DNA of 64,000 nucleotides from Marinobacter daepoensis DSM 16072 (GTDB taxonomy: Bacteria > Pseudomonadota > Gammaproteobacteria > Pseudomonadales > Oleiphilaceae): assembly GCF_000421165.1 (NCBI RefSeq), contig NZ_ATWI01000014.1, positions 1-64,000 of the forward strand, given 5' to 3'. Position 1 is the stretch's first letter. Every line of letters begins with the position of its first letter. This document shows positions 40,837 through 52,843 of this stretch, in pieces. The notes beneath the pieces are model-generated. The model ran no database searches. It worked only from the letters and a program-made list of their open reading frames with translations, and was not told where the DNA came from. Made by a program: the position numbers and the translations under genes.

Positions 40837-42075
40837 TCAGGCGCCCTCCTCCACCCCGGCGTTGTCCAGCTCAAACACACTGTGCAGTGCACGAACGGCC
40901 AACTCGAGATACTTCTCATCGATCACCACGGAAATCTTGATTTCAGACGTGGAGATCATCTGAATATTGATACCCTCATTAGACAGCGCTTCAAACATTT
41001 TGGTTGCAACGCCCGCGTGAGAACGCATCCCAACACCAACGATACTGACTTTGGCAATTTTGGAGTCGCCTCCGACTTTGCCCGCCCCCAAATCAGCCGC
41101 GATGCCCAGAAGAACATCCTGCGCCCGCTTGAAATCGTTGCGATGCACGGTAAACGTGAAGGCGGTTTTGTTGTCCTCACCCACGTTCTGCACAATCATA
41201 TCTACTTCAATATTAGCATCGCTCACCGGTTTGAGGATCCGCAGGGCGTTACCCGGCGTGTCAGGCACGCCAGAGATCGTCAGTTTGGCTTCGTCGCGAT
41301 TAAAAGCAATGCCGGAAACAACCGGTTGTTCCATGGCGTTCTCATCCTCAAAAGTAATCAGAGTGCCCTCACCTTCCTGAAAGCTGGACAGCACCCTTAA
41401 GGGAACGTTGTATTTACCTGCAAATTCAACGGCGCGAATCTGAAGCACTTTAGAACCCAGACTGGCCATTTCGAGCATTTCTTCAAACGTAATACGCTGC
41501 AACCTGCGGGCACTGTCTACCACCCGAGGATCCGTTGTATAAACACCATCAACATCGGTGTAGATCTGGCATTCATCTGCTTTCAAAGCCGCCGCCAGCG
41601 CTACTGCCGTTGTGTCGGAACCACCACGACCCAGCGTCGTGATATTGCCCTTGTCATCCATTCCCTGAAAGCCAGCGACAACCACAACGCGCCCTGCATC
41701 CAGGTCTTCCCGCATGCGCTGCTCGTCAATCTGCCTGATCCGGGCTTTGGTGTGGCTGCTGTCTGTCAGAATTCTGACCTGGGAGCCTGTATAGGAACGG
41801 GCATCACAACCCCGTTTCTGAAGTGCCATGGACAACAGAGCGATTGTGACCTGCTCACCCGTGGACACCAGCACATCCATTTCCCGGGGTACAGGCTCAT
41901 CCATAATGTCGTTGGCCAGGGCGATCAGACGGTTCGTCTCTCCGCTCATCGCAGAGACCACAACCACCACTTCGTGCCCATCCTCCCGGAACCGACAAAC
42001 CTTGTCGGCCACCGCCTCTATCCGCTCGGTTGTACCGACGGACGTACCACCAAATTTCTGAACCAGCAGAGCCAT
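40837..42075 (-). CDS. lysC: Aspartate kinase
   Basis: A 412-aa monofunctional aspartokinase of the Pseudomonas type. The N-terminal kinase domain starts VQKFGGTSVGTTERIEAVA and contains TLGRGGSDTTAVALAAALKA; two C-terminal ACT domains follow (VSGIAFNRDEAKLTISGVPDTPG and KVSIVGVGMRSHAGVATKMFEAL). It makes aspartyl phosphate for lysine, threonine and methionine synthesis, and feedback control by lysine plus threonine is usual for this form. It lies between alaS and csrA. Confidence 0.96.
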   Translation of the reverse strand: MALLVQKFGGTSVGTTERIEAVADKVCRFREDGHEVVVVVSAMSGETNRLIALANDIMDEPVPREMDVLVSTGEQVTIALLSMALQKRGCDARSYTGSQVRILTDSSHTKARIRQIDEQRMREDLDAGRVVVVAGFQGMDDKGNITTLGRGGSDTTAVALAAALKADECQIYTDVDGVYTTDPRVVDSARRLQRITFEEMLEMASLGSKVLQIRAVEFAGKYNVPLRVLSSFQEGEGTLITFEDENAMEQPVVSGIAFNRDEAKLTISGVPDTPGNALRILKPVSDANIEVDMIVQNVGEDNKTAFTFTVHRNDFKRAQDVLLGIAADLGAGKVGGDSKIAKVSIVGVGMRSHAGVATKMFEALSNEGINIQMISTSEIKISVVIDEKYLELAVRALHSVFELDNAGVEEGA

Positions 42076-42178
42076 GTTTTCCCAAACTCCGAAACGGGGT
42101 GTCGCGACGGGGAAACCCCGCCATCAAAAACAAAACGGGCGGGATTATAAACCTCCGCCCGCAACAGAAAACAGCTGT

Positions 42179-44809
42179 TTACCCGAGATTTTGCCCCACC
42201 CAGGCAGGTACCCCTGCAAGAGCATCAGCCAACCTCGACGGATCATTACCACCGCCCTGCGCCATATCAGGGCGACCACCGCCCTTACCATCAACCTGAG
42301 CGGCGAGGTGCTTCATCAAGTCGCCGGCCTTGATCCGGCTGGTCGCGGATTTGGTCACACCAGCCACAAGAACCACTTTTCCATCTTCCACAGTCGCCAG
42401 CACTACCACACCTTCACCCAACTTGTTCTTGAGTTGGTCGGCGGTTTCCATCAGCGCTTTTTTGTCCGCACCTTCCAGTTCGGCAGCAACCACTTTCAAA
42501 CCGGCAACGTCAACAGCTGAGCCGGCAAGATCAGTGCCAGCAGAACTGGCAAGCTTTGCCTTTAATACATCGACGTCTTTTTCGAGCTGACGGTTCCGTT
42601 CCAGAGCCTGTTTTACTTTCTCGACCACAGAATCCCGTGAGCCTTTGACCAGCTTCGCCGTCTCACGCAATGTGCGCTCAGTGTCATCCACCCACTCCAG
42701 GGCCCCAAAACCGGTCACAGCCTCAATCCGGCGAACCCCGGAAGAAATGCCACTTTCAGAGGTGATTCGGAACAGCCCTATATCACCGGTGCGAGCCACA
42801 TGCGTACCACCGCAAAGTTCAACGGAGTAGCGGTCTGTTCCCATACTGAGTACGCGAACAACATCGCCGTACTTTTCACCGAACAGCGCCATGGCCCCTT
42901 TTTCTTTGGCCGTCTCCATATCCGTGACATCAACCGATACCGGAGTATTTTCCAGAATCTGCCCATTTACCTGACGCTCAATTTCCTTCAACTGTTCCGC
43001 CGTGACAGCCTCAAAATGCGAGAAATCGAAACGCAGTTTGTCCGGATCAACGAGCGACCCTTTCTGGGTAACATGCTCACCCAGGATGTTGCGCAGGGCA
43101 GCGTGCAGCAAATGGGTAGCCGAATGGTTGCGTTTGGTGCGCTCGCGGCGGGCATGATCGATGCGGGCATCCACTTCCAGCCCCGGGAACAGTTCCCCCT
43201 CAATCAGCGTACCAACATGCAGATGGTTATCGCCTTCCTTACGGGTGTCCGTCACCTGAAAGCGGCCACCACTCCAGGTCAGCAGACCCGTATCACCAAC
43301 CTGGCCACCGGATTCGGCATAAAAGGGAGTACGCTCAAGAACCACCACACATTCATCGCCGGCTTCCGCCTGACGCTCTTCGCCATCAACCAGAACCGTG
43401 CGAATCCGCTCATGGCCATCGATGTGGTCGTAACCGGTAAACTCGGTTTTGCCCTCAATCGTGATGCCTGCCGCGTTGTAGTCGATACCAAACTTGCTGG
43501 CCGCTCGGGCCCGGTCACGCTGGGCTTCCATGGCTTTTTCATAGCCAGCGTAATCGAGCGTCAGGCCACGCTCGCGAGCAATGTCATTGGTCAGGTCAAC
43601 CGGGAATCCGTAGGTATCATAGAGCGTAAAGACCGTTTTGCCCGGAATCTCAGTGCCCTCCAGCCCGTCAATATCCTGCTCAAGCAGGCGCAGCCCCTTA
43701 TCCAGAGTTTTGGCGAACTGTTCTTCTTCCTGAAGAAGCACTTTCTCAATTTGCTTGCGGCTACTCACCAACTGAGGGTAAGCATCCCCCATCAGAGCCA
43801 CAAGAGCCCCGGTCAGCTTGTAGAAAAACGGTTCTGAGGCACCCAGCTTGTTACCGTGGCGCGCCGCCCGACGAACGATGCGGCGAAGCACAAAACCGCG
43901 TCCCTCATTCGAAGGCATAACACCATCAGCAATCAGGAATGCACAGGACCGGATATGATCCGCTACTACACGCAGAGACGCCTCAGTGGTTTCTACACCA
44001 CCCAGAATGTCCGACGCGGCTTTCAGCAAATCCTGAAACAGGTCGATCTCGTAGTTACTGTGAACACCCTGCAAAACCGCTGCAATACGCTCCAGCCCCA
44101 TCCCGGTGTCTACCGACGGTTTGGGCAGTTTGAGCATTTCGCCATCGGCGGTGCGGTTATACTGCATGAACACCACGTTCCAGATCTCGATGTAGCGGTC
44201 GCCGTCTTCATCCGGGCTGCCCGGAGGCCCGCCCGCGACGTCCGGGCCATGGTCATAGAAAATTTCGGTGCAGGGACCACAGGGCCCCGTGTCCCCCATC
44301 TGCCAGAAGTTATCAGAGGCGTAGCGGCCGCCTTTGTTATCGCCGATACGAACAATCCGATCCGCCGGGACGCCGATTTCCTGGTTCCAGATAGCGAACG
44401 CCTCGTCGTCTTCCGCATAAATGGTTACCCAGAGTTTGTCCTTGGGCAGATTCAGCCAGTCATCGCCGGTCAGGAACGTCCAGGCAAAATTGATGGCCTC
44501 ACGCTTGAAGTAATCACCAAAACTGAAGTTCCCCAGCATTTCGAAGAACGTATGGTGGCGGGCGGTGTAACCCACGTTTTCGAGGTCGTTATGCTTACCG
44601 CCAGCCCGCACGCATTTCTGGGAAGAGGTGGCTCGTGTATAGTCCCGTTCCTCACGCCCCAGAAAGACATCCTTGAACTGGTTCATCCCTGCGTTGGTAA
44701 ACAGCAGAGTGGGGTCATCGTGGGGTACCAGTGAACTGCTGGGCACAATGGCGTGGCCCTGCTTCTGGAAATATTCGAGGAACGCTTGTCGCAACTCTGC
44801 GGTTTTCAT
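42179..44809 (-). CDS. alaS: Alanyl-tRNA synthetase
   Basis: An 876-aa enzyme of standard length. The class II catalytic core opens [47 protein letters not shown]; the editing domain has the zinc-type HxxxH in [13 protein letters not shown] and CGGTH; the C-terminal C-Ala domain ends [12 protein letters not shown]. It charges tRNA-Ala and clears mis-acylated Ser and Gly. It is upstream of lysC with a 103-bp gap. Confidence 0.97.
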   Translation of the reverse strand: MKTAELRQAFLEYFQKQGHAIVPSSSLVPHDDPTLLFTNAGMNQFKDVFLGREERDYTRATSSQKCVRAGGKHNDLENVGYTARHHTFFEMLGNFSFGDYFKREAINFAWTFLTGDDWLNLPKDKLWVTIYAEDDEAFAIWNQEIGVPADRIVRIGDNKGGRYASDNFWQMGDTGPCGPCTEIFYDHGPDVAGGPPGSPDEDGDRYIEIWNVVFMQYNRTADGEMLKLPKPSVDTGMGLERIAAVLQGVHSNYEIDLFQDLLKAASDILGGVETTEASLRVVADHIRSCAFLIADGVMPSNEGRGFVLRRIVRRAARHGNKLGASEPFFYKLTGALVALMGDAYPQLVSSRKQIEKVLLQEEEQFAKTLDKGLRLLEQDIDGLEGTEIPGKTVFTLYDTYGFPVDLTNDIARERGLTLDYAGYEKAMEAQRDRARAASKFGIDYNAAGITIEGKTEFTGYDHIDGHERIRTVLVDGEERQAEAGDECVVVLERTPFYAESGGQVGDTGLLTWSGGRFQVTDTRKEGDNHLHVGTLIEGELFPGLEVDARIDHARRERTKRNHSATHLLHAALRNILGEHVTQKGSLVDPDKLRFDFSHFEAVTAEQLKEIERQVNGQILENTPVSVDVTDMETAKEKGAMALFGEKYGDVVRVLSMGTDRYSVELCGGTHVARTGDIGLFRITSESGISSGVRRIEAVTGFGALEWVDDTERTLRETAKLVKGSRDSVVEKVKQALERNRQLEKDVDVLKAKLASSAGTDLAGSAVDVAGLKVVAAELEGADKKALMETADQLKNKLGEGVVVLATVEDGKVVLVAGVTKSATSRIKAGDLMKHLAAQVDGKGGGRPDMAQGGGNDPSRLADALAGVPAWVGQNLG

Positions 44810-44968
44810 AGACCTTTGATACCTTATCGACCTTGTACACCTTGCCAGAAACCCGCCAACAGAAGCGCCGGGCCTGCGGTTTAATGCGGTTACTTACTTG
44901 TGTGTGCAAATCCGCTACTCTAGCACACGCCGAGAACATGAAAAACGTGAAAACTCACAGGAGATGCC

Positions 44969-45505
44969 ATGCCCCGTCGCTTTCATGACGCCGAGGAACT
45001 GCTTCCACCCGCCACGGCCCTGAAACGTGCCCTGGCCATCATTTACGATGGACTGATCAGTATTGCCGTCCTGCTCGTCGCCAGCTGGATCTACACCATG
45101 ATTGCCGGCTGGATGACTGGCTGGGACCAATACGAACAGATGGCCGAAGCGGGCGAGCTCTCAGGAGACCCGGGATTAACCTTCGTCCTGTTCCTCGTGC
45201 TTTACCTGTTCTTTGCTTACTTCTGGACCCGCATTGGACAAACGCTGGGGATGCAGGTGTGGCGTGTACGCATTGAAAACCTGGACGGCACCTCCGTCAG
45301 CTGGACCCAGGCCCTGATCCGGTACGCAACGGCCGCCACCGTAGTCTTCCTGAGCATCCTCGGAGGCTATTACCTCGGCGCTCTGACAATGCTGCTCAGC
45401 ATTCCGGCCATCCTGGCTCTGTTTTACCCGATCAACGGCCTGTCCCTGACCGACAGAGCTTCAAACAGCGTGGTGGTACAGGTCGCAAAGCCTGAAAAGA
45501 AATAA
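44969..45505 (+). CDS. RDD family membrane protein
   Basis: This 178-aa protein has the RDD signature near the start (ALKRALAIIYDGLISIAVLLVASWIY) and about four hydrophobic segments, with TRIGQTLGMQVWRVRIENLDG between the second and third. RDD proteins are often associated with ion or compatible-solute transport, but the function is not settled. ATG 44969 has CAGGAGATGCC upstream. It is convergent with lptG, separated by 8 bases. Confidence 0.9.
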   Translation: MPRRFHDAEELLPPATALKRALAIIYDGLISIAVLLVASWIYTMIAGWMTGWDQYEQMAEAGELSGDPGLTFVLFLVLYLFFAYFWTRIGQTLGMQVWRVRIENLDGTSVSWTQALIRYATAATVVFLSILGGYYLGALTMLLSIPAILALFYPINGLSLTDRASNSVVVQVAKPEKK

Positions 45506-45513
45506 CCCCGGCG

Positions 45514-46575
45514 CTATCCTGCCCGGCGCATCAGCATGGCTCCGACCAGCCCGTTAACAACAATCGGAGCCAACACTGCAATCAGCGGGTTGAAACCGTA
45601 CACCATACTCATGGGGCCCAGCAGGTCCTGCATGTACTTAAACAACAGGCCAACCAGCAGCCCGGTAAATACCCGAAACCCCATGGTAACGGATCTGAGC
45701 GGGCCGAACACAAACGATATAGCCACCAGAACCATCACTGCCGTTCCCAATGGCATCAGCGCCTTCTTCCAGAACGCCAGCCAGTACTGAGCCGCACTCA
45801 GCCCCTGCTCACCCAGATAGGCTGCATAGGTATAGAGCCCGGTCATGGACAGATTCTCGGGCTTAACGATCAGCACACTCAGCACACTGGGTGACAACCC
45901 GGTCTCCCATCGTAACGACGCACTTATATCCCGGCTCGTTCGATCGGCACCGATACGGGTAGAGGTCACATTCTCAAGCAGCCAGTAATCACCCTGATAG
46001 ATTGCGCGCTCCGCAAAACTGGCGACCTGCAGTTGCCTTGCATCGTCGAACCGGAACAGGGAAACGCCATGGAGCACACCATTGGGCTGAACCGCGTTGA
46101 GGTGCATAAAGGTGTTGCCCTCCCGGTGCCAGACCCCTTCAGCCGAGGCGACGCTGCTCCCGGCTCCCAAGGCTACCGCCTTGTCACTCTGAGCAATGCG
46201 CTCAGTCGTCGGCGCCACATATTCACCAATGGCCACCCCCAGCAACACCACAACCAGTGCTGGCTTCATGGCAGACCAGACAATACGCCGGAGAGAAACC
46301 CCCGCGGCCCGGATAACCGTCAGCTCCGAGGAACTGGCCATCGACCCAAGCCCCACCAGACACCCCATAAAAGCCCCCAGGGGCAGGTAATCATAGATGC
46401 GCCGGGGTAGCGTCAGGGCCACATACCAGAGCGCCTGCAGGGTCTGGTAATTGTTCCGGGTATCCTCCAGCTCAGCGATGAACGCAAAGATCACGTCCAG
46501 GGACAACACCACCACCATCACAAGGAACATGGCGCCGCCAACGGTTCTCATGACATAGCCGTCGATCTTATGCAT
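45514..46575 (-). CDS. lptG: LPS export permease LptG
   Basis: A 353-aa YjgP/YjgQ-family permease: an N-terminal membrane helix (IDGYVMRTVGGAMFLVMVVVLSLDVIFAFIAEL), a periplasmic beta-jellyroll domain in the middle and C-terminal membrane helices (FGPLRSVTMGFRVFTGLLVGLLFKYMQDLLGPMS). With LptF and the LptB ATPase it extracts LPS from the inner membrane. Its start overlaps the lptF stop by 8 bases, implying coupled translation. Confidence 0.95.
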   Translation of the reverse strand: MHKIDGYVMRTVGGAMFLVMVVVLSLDVIFAFIAELEDTRNNYQTLQALWYVALTLPRRIYDYLPLGAFMGCLVGLGSMASSSELTVIRAAGVSLRRIVWSAMKPALVVVLLGVAIGEYVAPTTERIAQSDKAVALGAGSSVASAEGVWHREGNTFMHLNAVQPNGVLHGVSLFRFDDARQLQVASFAERAIYQGDYWLLENVTSTRIGADRTSRDISASLRWETGLSPSVLSVLIVKPENLSMTGLYTYAAYLGEQGLSAAQYWLAFWKKALMPLGTAVMVLVAISFVFGPLRSVTMGFRVFTGLLVGLLFKYMQDLLGPMSMVYGFNPLIAVLAPIVVNGLVGAMLMRRAG

Positions 46576-47671
46576 GCTGCTGCCCCTCTCTCTCCAGGCG
46601 ACGCCGGTTCAGCCAGGCCGGACCAAACTGCAACCAGAGTCCCAGCGCCAGAAACAGAGCATGAACCCAAAGCATGCCAACCCACTCGGGGACTTTCTCA
46701 TCCGCCAACGCATCCCGGGCAACAATCAGCAGCCCCAGATACGTGATGTAAACCAGCATGGCAGGGAGAAGGTGAAAAAACCGGCCTTGCCGCGGATTTA
46801 CCCGGCTGAGCCGCACCGCCAGCAGCGTCACAATCGGCACGATCAGGGGCAGAGAAATCCGCCAGTGCAACAGCGCACGATCTTCCGGATCCTCCGAATG
46901 CCAGAGCGCCAGCGTGCTTACCCCTTCCTCGAGTTCCTTACTGCCCTCCTGGCCACCCACAATTTTCAGACCATAGGCTTCAAAGCGGGTCACGTTGTAA
47001 TCCAGCCGGCCTGGCGCCCCCTGAAATCGACCGCCCTCCTCAAGAACCAGAAACCGGCTACCGGTTTCTTCATCAATCAGTTGTGACCCGGATTCAGCGG
47101 TAATCAGAGTCACCCCCTGCCCGTCTTTGTCGTATTCTGCGATAAACACACCCTGTAACTCGCGTTTATCGTCACTCAGGGCCTCGGTGTAGGTCACCCG
47201 GTCACCGGAGGTAAAATCCTGAAACCGGCCCGGAGCAAGCATTTCAAACTCCGTGGCCTTTCGTTGCTCGTTAAAAATGTGTTCAACCTGTTTCATGCCC
47301 CAGGGCGACACATAGAGACTCATGGCGCCAACCACCAACATAACCGGCAAGGCCCCCAGCAACGTTTTCCCCAGCAACTGACGCTCGCTCACACCACAGG
47401 CATAAAGCACCGTCATTTCGCTTTCAAGGTACATGCGGCCGTAGGCCAGCAGAATGCCGATGAACAACCCAAGCGGTAGAATGAGTTCAAGAAACCCCGG
47501 GAACCGGTAGCCCATGATGGAAAACAGAACACCCGCCGCGATCTCTCCTTCCGCAGCGTCTGCCAGGTACTTGATAAAGCGCCCGCTCATGAACACCAGC
47601 AGCAGAATGCCGGATACCGCAAGCATGCTGACCATGATCTGGCGAATGAGGTAACGGAAGATAATGCTCAA
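46568..47671 (-). CDS. lptF: LPS export permease LptF
   Basis: A 367-aa partner of LptG with the same domain layout: MSIIFRYLIRQIMVSMLAVSGILLLVFMSGRFIKYLADA at the start, the LILPLGLFIGILLAYGRMYLESEMTVLYACGVSERQ segment, then a periplasmic domain and three C-terminal helices. It is transcribed divergently from pepA across a 225-bp region that must hold both promoters. This lptFG/pepA arrangement is conserved among gammaproteobacteria. Confidence 0.95.
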   Translation of the reverse strand: MSIIFRYLIRQIMVSMLAVSGILLLVFMSGRFIKYLADAAEGEIAAGVLFSIMGYRFPGFLELILPLGLFIGILLAYGRMYLESEMTVLYACGVSERQLLGKTLLGALPVMLVVGAMSLYVSPWGMKQVEHIFNEQRKATEFEMLAPGRFQDFTSGDRVTYTEALSDDKRELQGVFIAEYDKDGQGVTLITAESGSQLIDEETGSRFLVLEEGGRFQGAPGRLDYNVTRFEAYGLKIVGGQEGSKELEEGVSTLALWHSEDPEDRALLHWRISLPLIVPIVTLLAVRLSRVNPRQGRFFHLLPAMLVYITYLGLLIVARDALADEKVPEWVGMLWVHALFLALGLWLQFGPAWLNRRRLEREGQQHA

Positions 47672-47896
47672 ATCAGCCTCTCCGGCGGCGCCGTCGTTGG
47701 AGATGGAGGTTAACGGGAACAGCGCGTATTCTATGTAACCTCGCCGACGAATGACAGTACGGAGCCCTCACGATAAAACCATCGTAACGAAGGGAGCCCC
47801 CGGCTTGATAAATAGACGCTTTGCCCCAATCCTAAAGGGCACAGCCAAAATGCTTCGATTTGATCGAGTAAAGCACAATCTGACAACGGAGTTGCC

Positions 47897-49387
47897 ATGA
47901 ATTTCAGCCTGAGCAGCAAAGCCATCAACGCCACTAAAGCCGACTGCCTGATCATCGGCCTGCCCGACAAAGGCGAGTGGCCTGAATCCACCAAAGCGGC
48001 GGACGACGCTCTGGGAGGGCTGATCAAGCAGCTCGAAAAAGCCGGGGACCTTACCGGCAAGAACGGCTCGGTGAATACCCTGCCGCTGGCCGACCAGCCC
48101 TGGCAGCGGGTAATCGTTGTCGGCACGGGCAAAGACAAAGAGCGGACCGCCGCCTCCTACCGGAAAGCACTCACTGCCATGGTCGGCGCCCTCAGGGACA
48201 GCCCGTCCAAAAGCGCGGTGATTGCAATTGCAGACACCAGCTACGACGGCGAGCCTGCCACCGGGTCAGAAGCCGCCCGCCTGAACCTGATCGGCCGGAT
48301 ACTTGAAGACCAGCTCTACAGCTTTACCCAGTTCAAGAGTGAGAAGCCGGCCGCCCGAAAGCTGAAAAAAGTAGTAGTTCAGGCCTCTGGAGCCGGAAAA
48401 GCGCTCAAAGATGCCTTTAACCTTGGCCTCGCCACCGGTCGCGGCATGAACTACACCAAAGATCTGGGCAACACCCCGCCGAACATCTGCCATCCGGTCT
48501 GGCTGGCCGAGCAAGCCAAAGCCATGGCCAAAGAGTACGACACCATCCAGACCGAAGTGCTGGATGAAAAGCAGATGGAAAAACTGGGCATGAACACCAT
48601 CCTGGCCGTGGGCAAAGGCTCCAAACAGCCTCCGCGCCTGATTGTCATGGAATACCGGGGCGGCAAAGCCAAAGACAAGCCCTACGTACTGGTGGGTAAA
48701 GGCATTACCTTCGATACCGGCGGCATCAGCCTCAAGCCCGGCGAAGGCATGGATGAAATGAAATACGACATGGGCGGCTCCGCCAGCGTTTTTGGCACCA
48801 TGAAAGTGTTAGCCGAAACCAAGCCCGGAATCAATGTCGTTGCCGTGATTGCGGCGGCCGAGAATATGCCGGACGGCGGCGCCTCGCGCCCTGGTGACAT
48901 TGTAAAAACCCTGAGCGGCATGACCGTTGAGATCCTCAACACCGACGCGGAAGGTCGCCTGGTCCTGTGCGACGCTCTCACCTACGTAAAGAAGTTCGAT
49001 CCGGCCGCCGTGGTCGATATGGCTACCCTCACCGGCGCCTGCATCATTGCCCTGGGCAACCACGCTACCGGCCTGCTGTCCAACAACGACGAACTGGCCA
49101 ATGAACTGCTGGCCGCTGGTGAACGCACCGGCGACCGCGCCTGGCGCCTGCCGCTTTGGGATGAATACCAGAGCCAGCTCGACAGCAACTTTGCCGACAT
49201 GGCCAACATCGGCGGCCGCCCGGCCGGCACCATAACCGCGGCCTGCTTCCTGAGCCGTTTTGCCAAAGACTACCGCTGGGCTCACCTGGATATCGCCGGT
49301 ACCGCCTGGAATTCCGGCAAGGCCAAAGGTGCCACCGGCCGCCCCGTTCCGCTGCTGGTCGACTACCTGATGACCCATGCAGGGTAA
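47897..49387 (+). CDS. pepA: Leucyl aminopeptidase PepA
   Basis: A 496-aa M17 dimetal aminopeptidase. The C-terminal catalytic domain has VGKGITFDTGGISLKPGEGMDEMKYDMGG (first metal Lys and Asp), NTDAEGRLVLCDAL (signature with Asp and Glu ligands) and the catalytic Arg in the same motif. It trims N-terminal residues from peptides. In other bacteria PepA is also a DNA-binding cofactor for Xer recombination, which is worth noting near an integron but is not evidence of a link. Overlaps holC by 11 bases. Confidence 0.96.
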   Translation: MNFSLSSKAINATKADCLIIGLPDKGEWPESTKAADDALGGLIKQLEKAGDLTGKNGSVNTLPLADQPWQRVIVVGTGKDKERTAASYRKALTAMVGALRDSPSKSAVIAIADTSYDGEPATGSEAARLNLIGRILEDQLYSFTQFKSEKPAARKLKKVVVQASGAGKALKDAFNLGLATGRGMNYTKDLGNTPPNICHPVWLAEQAKAMAKEYDTIQTEVLDEKQMEKLGMNTILAVGKGSKQPPRLIVMEYRGGKAKDKPYVLVGKGITFDTGGISLKPGEGMDEMKYDMGGSASVFGTMKVLAETKPGINVVAVIAAAENMPDGGASRPGDIVKTLSGMTVEILNTDAEGRLVLCDALTYVKKFDPAAVVDMATLTGACIIALGNHATGLLSNNDELANELLAAGERTGDRAWRLPLWDEYQSQLDSNFADMANIGGRPAGTITAACFLSRFAKDYRWAHLDIAGTAWNSGKAKGATGRPVPLLVDYLMTHAG

Positions 49388-49877
49388 TCCCCCTACCTCC
49401 CCGGAGCCCGGCAGCGCTGCTGCCGGTGCCTCTGGCCAGAGCCAGCGTTACTGGTTCCACATCCTTTCCCTGAACACGCCCACTGCCCGCAATCTTCACA
49501 CGGCAAAACTTGTGGACAAGGCCTGGCAGCAGGGTGACCGGGTGTGCATTGTCTGCGACACGGAAGAGCACGCTAACGAACTTGATGACCTTCTATGGAA
49601 CGTAACTCCAGAAGCATTCATCCCCCACAGCATCGATCGGGATCCGGCCACCCCCTGCTCCGACCCGGTTGGCATTCTGCTTTACCCGCCCGTCGCCGAA
49701 GACTGGGATACCGTGATCATCCTGTCCGCGACGCTTCCCGCGGATGCCAGCCAATACCGCCGGCTGGCACTGGTGGCCCACAATGACCCAGATATACTCA
49801 ATCAGGCCCGGGGGCACTACCGCCAACTGCGAAAACTGGGAATCACGGCAAAAGTGCACGACATGAGAAAGCGCTAG
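49377..49877 (+). CDS. holC: DNA polymerase III chi subunit
   Basis: A 166-aa HolC protein with an unusual Pro/Ala/Gly-rich N-terminal extension of about 24 residues ([20 protein letters not shown]), then the chi fold ([54 protein letters not shown]). It links the clamp loader to SSB. The start overlaps the pepA stop; a shorter start inside is possible, since most HolC proteins lack the extension. Confidence 0.88.
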   Translation: MQGNPPTSPEPGSAAAGASGQSQRYWFHILSLNTPTARNLHTAKLVDKAWQQGDRVCIVCDTEEHANELDDLLWNVTPEAFIPHSIDRDPATPCSDPVGILLYPPVAEDWDTVIILSATLPADASQYRRLALVAHNDPDILNQARGHYRQLRKLGITAKVHDMRKR

Positions 49878-49974
49878 CGCCCAGCGAGGTTCGCCGCAAC
49901 CAGAGCGACCATGTATAATCGGTCAATTCAAAATCCCCTATGTGAATCAACCAAAACGGTCACTGCAAAATTCC

Positions 49975-52839
49975 ATGGAAAAAACCTACCAGCCAGAAAA
50001 CATTGAGCGCCAGTGGTACGAAAACTGGGAAAACAAAGGCTATTTCCGCCCTCGTTCTGAAACGGCAGAAGGAAGCGATTCTTACAGCATCGCCATCCCG
50101 CCACCCAACGTGACCGGCAGCCTGCACATGGGCCACGCGTTCCAGCACACCATCATGGACACCCTGACCCGGTTCAAACGGATGCAAGGTCGCAATGCAC
50201 TCTGGACCGTTGGCACCGACCATGCCGGCATCGCCACTCAGATGGTGGTTGAGCGCAAACTGGCGGCTGAAGAAGACAAAACCCGCCACGACCTGGGCCG
50301 GGATGAATTTATCAAGCGTATCTGGGACTGGAAAGAGCACTCCGGTGGCACGATTACCCGCCAGATGCGCCGCCTTGGGAACTCTGTGGACTGGAGCAAC
50401 GAACGCTTCACCATGGATGACGGATTTTATAAGGCCGTTCAGGAAGTTTTTATCCGACTGTACGAAGATGGCCTGGTGTATCGCGGCAAGCGGCTGGTGA
50501 ACTGGGACCCGAAACTGCACACCGCCATTTCCGATCTGGAAGTGGAAAACAAAGAAGAGAAGGGTTTTTTCTGGCACCTGCGCTACCCGCTGGCCGACGG
50601 CCAGAAAACCCAGGACAGCAAAGACTATCTGGTGGTCGCCACCACCCGCCCGGAAACGCTGCTGGGGGATACCGCCGTGGCCGTACACCCGGACGACGAG
50701 CGCTACCAGCACCTTATCGGCCAGCATGTTCTGCTGCCGCTGGTAAACCGCCGCATTCCCATCGTGGCCGACCACCACGCCGATCCGGAGAAAGGCTCCG
50801 GCTGCGTGAAGATCACCCCCGCCCACGATTTCAATGACTACGCCGTGGGCAAACGCAATCACCTGCCCATGATCAACGTCATGACCGAGGATGCCAACAT
50901 CCGGACCGTAGCCGAAGTCTTTAACGCCGACGGCACCGAGAACGGCGAGATTGATGGCACCCTGCCTGCGGCCTATGCCGGCCTGACCCGGGAAGCCGCC
51001 CGCAAACAGGTGGTCGCGGACATGGAGGCCGGAGGCCTGGTCGAGAAAATCGAGGATCATGTCCTGAACGTTCCCCGGGGTGACCGCTCCGGACTGATCA
51101 TCGAGCCGATGCTCACCGATCAGTGGTTCGCTGATGCCAAAACCCTTGCCAAACCCGCAATTGAAGCGGTTGAGGATGGGCGTATCCAGTTCGTACCCAA
51201 ACAGTACGAAAATATGTATTTCGCCTGGATGCGCGACATTCAGGATTGGTGTATCTCCCGCCAACTCTGGTGGGGGCACCGGATTCCGGCCTGGTACGAC
51301 TCGGAAGGCAACATCTACGTTGGCCGCACTGAAGAAGAAGTACGCCAGAAGCACAACCTGGCAGACGATCTGTCACTGAAACAGGACGACGACGTACTGG
51401 ACACCTGGTTCAGCTCAGCCCTGTGGACCTTCGGCACTCTGGGCTGGCCGGAAATCACCGAACGCCTGAAAACGTTCCACCCCACCGACGTGCTGGTGAC
51501 CGGTTTCGACATCATCTTCTTCTGGGTAGCCCGGATGATCATGATGACCATGCACTTCGTGAAAAACGAAGACGGCACCCCACAGGTCCCCTTCCATACT
51601 GTGTATGTAACCGGCCTGATCCGGGACGAACACGGCGACAAGATGTCCAAATCCAAGGGCAACGTCATCGACCCGCTGGACATGATCGACGGCATCAGCC
51701 TGCCGGACCTGCTGGAAAAACGTACCGGCAACCTGATGCAGCCGAAGCTGGCCGAAAAGATCGGCAAACGCACCGAGAAAGAATTCCCGGAAGGCATTGC
51801 AGCCCACGGCACCGACGCTCTGCGCTTCACCCTGGCGGCCATGGCGACCACTGGTCGCGATATCAACTGGGACATGAGGCGCCTGGAAGGCTACCGCAAT
51901 TTCTGCAACAAACTGTGGAATGCGGCTCGCTATGTCCTGATGAATACCGAAGGCGAAGATTGCGGCGTGAACGACGAGCCCGTAGCGCTGTCTCTGGCCG
52001 ATCGCTGGATCGTCAGCGAACTTCAGCACTGTGAACAGGAAGTGATCCGCCATCTGGACCAGTATCGCTTTGATCTGGCCGCACACGCCCTCTATGAGTT
52101 CATCTGGAACGAATACTGCGACTGGTACCTGGAACTGTCCAAGCCCGCGCTGAATGACGATCATGCCAGCGCAGAGGCCAAGCGAGGCACCCGCCGCACG
52201 CTCGTTCGCGTTCTGGAAGCAGTCCTGCGCCTGGCGCACCCGATCATGCCGTTTATCACGGAAGAGATCTGGCAGCGTATCGCGCCGCTGGCTGGCAAGC
52301 AGGGCGAGAGCATCATGCTTCAGCCCTACCCGCAGCCGGATGTAAGCAAGCAGGATGCTGCCGTAGCCGCAGATATCGAATGGCTGAAGGGCGTTATCAT
52401 TGCCGTGCGTAATATCCGGGGTGAAATGAATATTTCCCCGGCCAAACAGGTACCTGTTCTGCTGAAAGGTGGTCATGCCGAGGATCAGCGACGTCTGAAC
52501 GACAATCGCCAGTTCCTGATTTCCCTGGCCAAGCTTGAGAAACTGGAATGGTTTGACGGCGATAAAGCCCCCATGAGCGCCACCCAGCTGGTTGGCGAAA
52601 TGGAAGTGCTGGTACCGATGGCCGGCCTGATCGACAAGGAGGCCGAACTCAAGCGCCTGGATAAAGAGCTGGAGCGCCTGAACAAGGAAATCGGTCGCCT
52701 CGAAGGCAAACTGAATAACGAGAAGTTTACCGCCAAGGCCCCGGCCGACGTGGTTGAGAAAGAGAAAGAGAAACTGAAGGACGCCCAGGGCAGCCTGCAG
52801 CGACTCAGCTCACAACGGGCAGAAATCGAGGCCATGTAA
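49975..52839 (+). CDS. valS: Valyl-tRNA synthetase
   Basis: A 954-aa class I synthetase with the HIGH motif in [17 protein letters not shown] and the KMSKS motif in [14 protein letters not shown], an editing CP1 domain ([17 protein letters not shown]) and a C-terminal coiled coil ([20 protein letters not shown]). ATG 49975 ([11 protein letters not shown]) is chosen by homology to ValS starts; a GTG at 49942 would add 11 residues, and neither has a good ribosome site. It forms the conserved pepA-holC-valS cluster. Confidence 0.96.
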   Translation: MEKTYQPENIERQWYENWENKGYFRPRSETAEGSDSYSIAIPPPNVTGSLHMGHAFQHTIMDTLTRFKRMQGRNALWTVGTDHAGIATQMVVERKLAAEEDKTRHDLGRDEFIKRIWDWKEHSGGTITRQMRRLGNSVDWSNERFTMDDGFYKAVQEVFIRLYEDGLVYRGKRLVNWDPKLHTAISDLEVENKEEKGFFWHLRYPLADGQKTQDSKDYLVVATTRPETLLGDTAVAVHPDDERYQHLIGQHVLLPLVNRRIPIVADHHADPEKGSGCVKITPAHDFNDYAVGKRNHLPMINVMTEDANIRTVAEVFNADGTENGEIDGTLPAAYAGLTREAARKQVVADMEAGGLVEKIEDHVLNVPRGDRSGLIIEPMLTDQWFADAKTLAKPAIEAVEDGRIQFVPKQYENMYFAWMRDIQDWCISRQLWWGHRIPAWYDSEGNIYVGRTEEEVRQKHNLADDLSLKQDDDVLDTWFSSALWTFGTLGWPEITERLKTFHPTDVLVTGFDIIFFWVARMIMMTMHFVKNEDGTPQVPFHTVYVTGLIRDEHGDKMSKSKGNVIDPLDMIDGISLPDLLEKRTGNLMQPKLAEKIGKRTEKEFPEGIAAHGTDALRFTLAAMATTGRDINWDMRRLEGYRNFCNKLWNAARYVLMNTEGEDCGVNDEPVALSLADRWIVSELQHCEQEVIRHLDQYRFDLAAHALYEFIWNEYCDWYLELSKPALNDDHASAEAKRGTRRTLVRVLEAVLRLAHPIMPFITEEIWQRIAPLAGKQGESIMLQPYPQPDVSKQDAAVAADIEWLKGVIIAVRNIRGEMNISPAKQVPVLLKGGHAEDQRRLNDNRQFLISLAKLEKLEWFDGDKAPMSATQLVGEMEVLVPMAGLIDKEAELKRLDKELERLNKEIGRLEGKLNNEKFTAKAPADVVEKEKEKLKDAQGSLQRLSSQRAEIEAM

Positions 52840-52843
52840 GGCC

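Noticed and set aside
49960..51354. 464-codon - strand frame opposite valS
   Set aside because: It is an antisense shadow of a conserved synthetase gene.
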